Below are positions 60,803-64,000 of a stretch of DNA of 64,000 nucleotides, one piece after another. This DNA comes from Erwinia sp. S63. Lineage in GTDB: Bacteria; Pseudomonadota; Gammaproteobacteria; Enterobacterales; Enterobacteriaceae. Positions within the stretch are counted from its first letter, which is position 1. The number at the start of each line of letters is the position of its first letter. The stretch is taken from positions 620,001 through 684,000 of the forward strand of contig NZ_JACVUP010000001.1 in NCBI RefSeq assembly GCF_016625195.1, read 5' to 3'. Below the pieces are notes generated by a model. That model saw only the letters and a list, made by a program, of their open reading frames with translations. It ran no database searches and was not told the DNA's origin. The position numbers were made by a program, and so were the translations under genes.

Positions 60803-60982
60803 ATGTGGGCAAATACACTCAGCCGTAAGTCTCCGGTTTCTGCGCGTCAGCCGAACACGTCAACGTGCAAAGCGAAGGAAGTAAAGAGCGCTGAACAGCC
60901 TGTGGCGATTCCTGCGTCGTGGGAACTGAGTGACAATCAGCGTAACTTTATCGAATCTTTCATGGATCCGAAGTCGAAATAA
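60803..60982 (+). CDS. Small soluble protein of the yciX position
   Basis: 59 residues, starting MWANTLSRKSPVSARQP. It is rich in Ser, Lys and Pro with an aromatic C-terminal block SWELSDNQRNFIESFMDP. There is no membrane segment. The ATG lies 3 nt after the ymiA stop, implying coupled translation. By position it corresponds to E. coli yciX, but I cannot confirm the similarity. Function unknown. Confidence 0.7.
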   Translation: MWANTLSRKSPVSARQPNTSTCKAKEVKSAEQPVAIPASWELSDNQRNFIESFMDPKSK

Positions 60983-61155
60983 CGCAGTCTGCGTTCTGTT
61001 CTTTATATAGACATTCATTTCTCTCTTTACCGGATTATCCGGTGGGCATTTTAAAAGCCCGTCCTTTAACACTCAGCATCAAAAAAACGGTGTCATCAGT
61101 ACAAAGCTGAAGACGGTGGACTTTTTTTGCCCGGAATCCGGGAGGGAGTGACTCA

Positions 61156-61239
61156 ATGAATACCACGACTTTTTCATGGTTTGGCGTTTATGCCTTTTCC
61201 ATTGCATTTTGGGCTGCGGCCGTGTGGGCAATGATCTAA
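61156..61239 (+). CDS. Tiny membrane protein upstream of acnA (YmiC-like)
   Basis: 27 residues with a strong GGAGGGAG ribosome site 6-8 nt upstream of ATG 61156. Almost the entire product is one membrane segment (FSWFGVYAFSIAFWAAAVWA). E. coli has a similarly placed small protein, YmiC, with a W-W/F-rich single span. The strong ribosome site and the terminator directly afterwards argue that it is translated. Function unknown. Confidence 0.72.
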   Translation: MNTTTFSWFGVYAFSIAFWAAAVWAMI

Positions 61240-61270
61240 TCCAATAACTCAAATTGTAGTGACTTTTATT

Positions 61271-61302
61271 AATGCCCCGACAAACGTCGGGGCATTTTTG
61301 TT
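61271..61302 (+). terminator. Terminator after the small-gene cluster
   Basis: Stem AATGCCCCGAC / GTCGGGGCATT with loop AAAC, followed by TTTGTTTG. It separates the small genes from acnA. Confidence 0.9.
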
Positions 61303-61328
61303 TGTGCCTTTATGTGTCATTTCGTGTT

Positions 61329-61344
61329 GTTATCAAATCGTTAA
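61329..61344 (+). promoter_or_regulatory. ArcA-like direct repeat upstream of acnA
   Basis: GTTA-N7-GTTAA (GTTATCAAATCGTTAA) has the 11-bp direct-repeat spacing of ArcA sites, 77 nt before acnA. E. coli acnA is repressed by ArcA under low oxygen. A short match, so moderate confidence. Confidence 0.45.
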
Positions 61345-61420
61345 CGAAAATGTGGTCTATCTTTAAGCTAAACCTTGCGGTTATTGAGGTTTAAAAGAGA
61401 GGCCCATTTAAGGAGGAGTT

Positions 61421-64000
61421 ATGTCGTTAACGTTACGGGAGCAAAGTCAGGATACGCTGGACGTTCGGGCAAAAAAATATCATTACTACAGCCTGCCTAA
61501 AGCCGCCCAGCAACTGGGCAATATCGATCGCTTACCCAAATCCATGAAGGTGTTGCTGGAAAACCTACTGCGCTGGCAGGATGGGGATTCGGTGACGGCT
61601 GAAGATATCCAGGCACTAGTTGGCTGGCAGGAAGATGCCCATGCCGATCGGGAAATTGCCTACCGCCCAGCACGCGTGTTGATGCAAGACTTCACCGGTG
61701 TGCCAGCGGTAGTGGATTTGGCGGCGATGCGTGAAGCAGTGAAACGCCTCGGCGGCGATGTGGCCAAAGTTAACCCCTTATCACCGGTCGATTTAGTGAT
61801 CGACCACTCGGTGACCGTTGACCATTTTGGTGATGAAGATGCTTTCGAGGAAAACGTGCGTCTCGAAATGGAACGCAACCATGAGCGCTACGTTTTCCTG
61901 CGTTGGGGGCAAAAAGCCTTTAACCGCTTCCGCGTGGTGCCGCCTGGCACCGGTATCTGCCACCAGGTTAACCTTGAGTATCTGGGGAAATCGGTCTGGC
62001 ACGAAACGCAAGACGGAAAAGAAGTGGCTTATCCTGACACCTTAGTCGGTACCGATTCCCATACCACGATGATTAACGCGCTCGGCGTATTGGGCTGGGG
62101 TGTTGGCGGTATCGAAGCCGAAGCCGCCATGTTAGGGCAGCCCGTGTCAATGTTGATCCCCGACGTTGTCGGTTTCAAACTCACCGGGAAACTACGCCCT
62201 GGCATTACCGCGACCGATTTGGTGTTAACCGTGACGCAAATGCTGCGTAAGCATGGCGTAGTGGGCAAATTCGTGGAATTTTACGGTGATGGTCTGGCCG
62301 ATCTGCCACTGGCTGACCGCGCAACCATCGCCAATATGGCACCGGAATATGGTGCAACCTGCGGTTTCTTCCCCATCGATGAGATTACGCTGAGTTACAT
62401 GACTCTGACCGGGCGCGATGCAGAGCAAGTCGAGCTGGTTGAAGCTTATGCGAAGCAACAAGGGATGTGGCGAAATCCGGGTGACGAACCCCGCTTTACC
62501 AGTTCACTGGCGTTGGATATGGCAGACGTTGAATCCAGTCTTGCCGGTCCGAAACGACCGCAGGATCGCGTCTCTTTAGGCGATGTCCCCGCTGCTTTTG
62601 ATGCCAGCAACGAACTTGAAGTTAATCATGCGCAGAAAGCGCACAAAACCGTCACGTATCGCGACAGCGAGACCGGCGATAGCTATCAGCTGGAAGATGG
62701 CGCGGTGGTCATTTCTGCCATTACCTCCTGTACTAATACGTCCAACCCCAGCGTCTTGATGGCGGCGGGCCTGCTGGCGAAAAATGCGGTTGAGCGTGGA
62801 CTGATGCGCAAACCCTGGGTGAAAGCCTCGCTGGCACCGGGATCCAAAGTGGTGTCGGATTACCTCGCGGTGGCTCAGCTCACGCCTTATCTGGATGAAC
62901 TAGGTTTCAATCTGGTGGGATATGGATGTACCACCTGCATCGGTAACTCGGGCCCATTGCCAGATGAAATTGAAAGCGCGATTAAAGAGGGTGATCTGAC
63001 CGTGGGCGCAGTGTTGTCGGGTAACCGTAACTTCGAAGGACGCATCCATCCGCTGGTGAAAACCAACTGGCTGGCGTCGCCGCCTTTGGTGGTGGCTTAT
63101 GCACTGGCCGGTAATATGAAACTAAACCTGCAGAGTGAGCCCATCGGGCAGGACCGGCAGGGCAAGGATGTCTTTCTGCAGGATATCTGGCCATCACCAG
63201 AAGAGATCGCCGCCGCAGTGCAGAAAGTGACCAGTGATATGTTCCATAAGGAATACGCTGAAGTCTTCGACGGGACGCCTGAGTGGCAGCAAATCAAAGT
63301 CAGTGAAGCCGCGACTTATGACTGGGATGAGGGATCGACATACATCCGCCTGTCGCCGTTCTTTGACGATATGGGCAAAACACCGGAGCCTGTCCAGGAT
63401 ATTAAAGGCGCGCGCATTCTGGCAATGCTGGGTGACTCTGTCACCACCGACCATATTTCGCCAGCGGGCAGCATCAAAGCGGAAAGTCCCGCTGGACGCT
63501 ATTTGCTGTCGCATGGTGTCGAGCGCACCGATTTTAACTCCTATGGCTCGCGTCGTGGTAACCACGAGGTGATGATGCGCGGCACCTTTGCCAACATCCG
63601 TATTCGTAATGAAATGGTGCCAGGTGTGGAAGGGGGATACACCAAACACTACCCCAGCAATGAACAGCTGGCGATTTACGATGCGGCCATGAAATATCAG
63701 GCAGAGGGCGTGCCGCTGGCGGTGATCGCCGGGAAGGAGTACGGCTCAGGTTCCAGCCGCGACTGGGCTGCGAAAGGCCCGCGTTTGCAAGGTGTGCGCG
63801 TGGTTATCTCTGAGTCGTTCGAGCGTATCCATCGCTCTAACCTGATCGGGATGGGAATTCTGCCACTGGAATTCCCCGCTGGCGTCACGCGGAAAACATT
63901 GGGATTAACCGGGGAGGAGTTTATTGATGTTGAAAACCTTTCCCAGTTGAAACCGGGTTGTACCGTGAATGTCACGCTGACGCGCGTTGATGGTAAAAAA
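61421..64000 (+). CDS. acnA: Aconitate hydratase A (3' end cut by window edge)
   Basis: 860 codons are visible, about 30 short of the usual 890; no stop is reached. The start ATG follows AAGGAGGAG. The [4Fe-4S] cysteines are Cys437 ([10 protein letters not shown]) and Cys503/Cys506 ([12 protein letters not shown]). Swivel-domain motifs [17 protein letters not shown] and [17 protein letters not shown] are intact. It interconverts citrate and isocitrate and, as an apoprotein, can bind mRNA; AcnA is the stress-stable form. It follows cysB and the small genes, as in E. coli. Confidence 0.98.
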   Translation, partial: MSLTLREQSQDTLDVRAKKYHYYSLPKAAQQLGNIDRLPKSMKVLLENLLRWQDGDSVTAEDIQALVGWQEDAHADREIAYRPARVLMQDFTGVPAVVDLAAMREAVKRLGGDVAKVNPLSPVDLVIDHSVTVDHFGDEDAFEENVRLEMERNHERYVFLRWGQKAFNRFRVVPPGTGICHQVNLEYLGKSVWHETQDGKEVAYPDTLVGTDSHTTMINALGVLGWGVGGIEAEAAMLGQPVSMLIPDVVGFKLTGKLRPGITATDLVLTVTQMLRKHGVVGKFVEFYGDGLADLPLADRATIANMAPEYGATCGFFPIDEITLSYMTLTGRDAEQVELVEAYAKQQGMWRNPGDEPRFTSSLALDMADVESSLAGPKRPQDRVSLGDVPAAFDASNELEVNHAQKAHKTVTYRDSETGDSYQLEDGAVVISAITSCTNTSNPSVLMAAGLLAKNAVERGLMRKPWVKASLAPGSKVVSDYLAVAQLTPYLDELGFNLVGYGCTTCIGNSGPLPDEIESAIKEGDLTVGAVLSGNRNFEGRIHPLVKTNWLASPPLVVAYALAGNMKLNLQSEPIGQDRQGKDVFLQDIWPSPEEIAAAVQKVTSDMFHKEYAEVFDGTPEWQQIKVSEAATYDWDEGSTYIRLSPFFDDMGKTPEPVQDIKGARILAMLGDSVTTDHISPAGSIKAESPAGRYLLSHGVERTDFNSYGSRRGNHEVMMRGTFANIRIRNEMVPGVEGGYTKHYPSNEQLAIYDAAMKYQAEGVPLAVIAGKEYGSGSSRDWAAKGPRLQGVRVVISESFERIHRSNLIGMGILPLEFPAGVTRKTLGLTGEEFIDVENLSQLKPGCTVNVTLTRVDGKK

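Overview
This window is ordinary chromosomal backbone of an enterobacterium of the order Enterobacterales. The gene set and sequences closely resemble Escherichia coli. However, trpG and trpD are separate genes, and ugd plus a sugar-nucleotide epimerase sit between galU and hns. A second oppA lies ahead of the opp operon, and several E. coli accessory genes (kch, yciEFG, yciQ) are missing. I infer Erwiniaceae, most likely Pantoea or a close relative. No prophage, insertion sequence, CRISPR array, rRNA or plasmid feature was seen.

Layout: (1) 1-14.1 kb matches the E. coli gapA/sppA/topB neighbourhood: prkA (start only), mipA, yeaE, yeaD, gapA, msrB, yeaC, pncA, ansA, sppA, ydjA, selD, topB, ynjH, xthA. 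(2) A tRNA-Tyr gene at 14.1 kb marks the join to a block that lies elsewhere in E. coli. (3) 14.3-26.7 kb: purU, ychJ, rssA, rssB, galU, ugd, epimerase, hns, tdk, adhE, ychE. (4) 27.2-34.7 kb: two oppA genes followed by oppBCDF. (5) 34.7-42.2 kb: yciU, clsA, yciY, a 56-residue membrane protein, yciI, tonB, yciA, yciB, yciC, ompW, a BON lipoprotein and an unknown exported protein. (6) 42.2-49.0 kb: the complete tryptophan operon on the minus strand (trpE-G-D-CF-B-A), with promoter, operator, leader peptide and attenuator. (7) 49.1-64 kb: rnm (yciV), yciO, a trypsin-like lipoprotein, rluB, btuR, yciK, sohB, yciN, topA, cysB, three very small genes and acnA, which runs off the right edge.

Functional groups: GapA, YeaD, AdhE and AcnA serve central carbon metabolism. 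GalU, Ugd and the epimerase form a UDP-glucose to UDP-glucuronate to UDP-galacturonate route for surface polysaccharide. OppABCDF imports peptides. TopA, TopB, XthA and H-NS act on DNA. SppA and SohB are related inner-membrane proteases.

I did not find a clearly new multi-gene system. The observations most worth a second look are: an unusually long trp leader peptide that reads through the expected antiterminator arm; perfect or near-perfect regulator sites (sigma-54 before prkA, FNR plus Cra before adhE, FNR before ompW, CRP far upstream of the first oppA); a 14-bp inverted repeat in the adhE leader; a small membrane-protein gene coupled to yciI where E. coli has kch; an uncharacterised trypsin-like lipoprotein; and a cluster of tiny genes before acnA.
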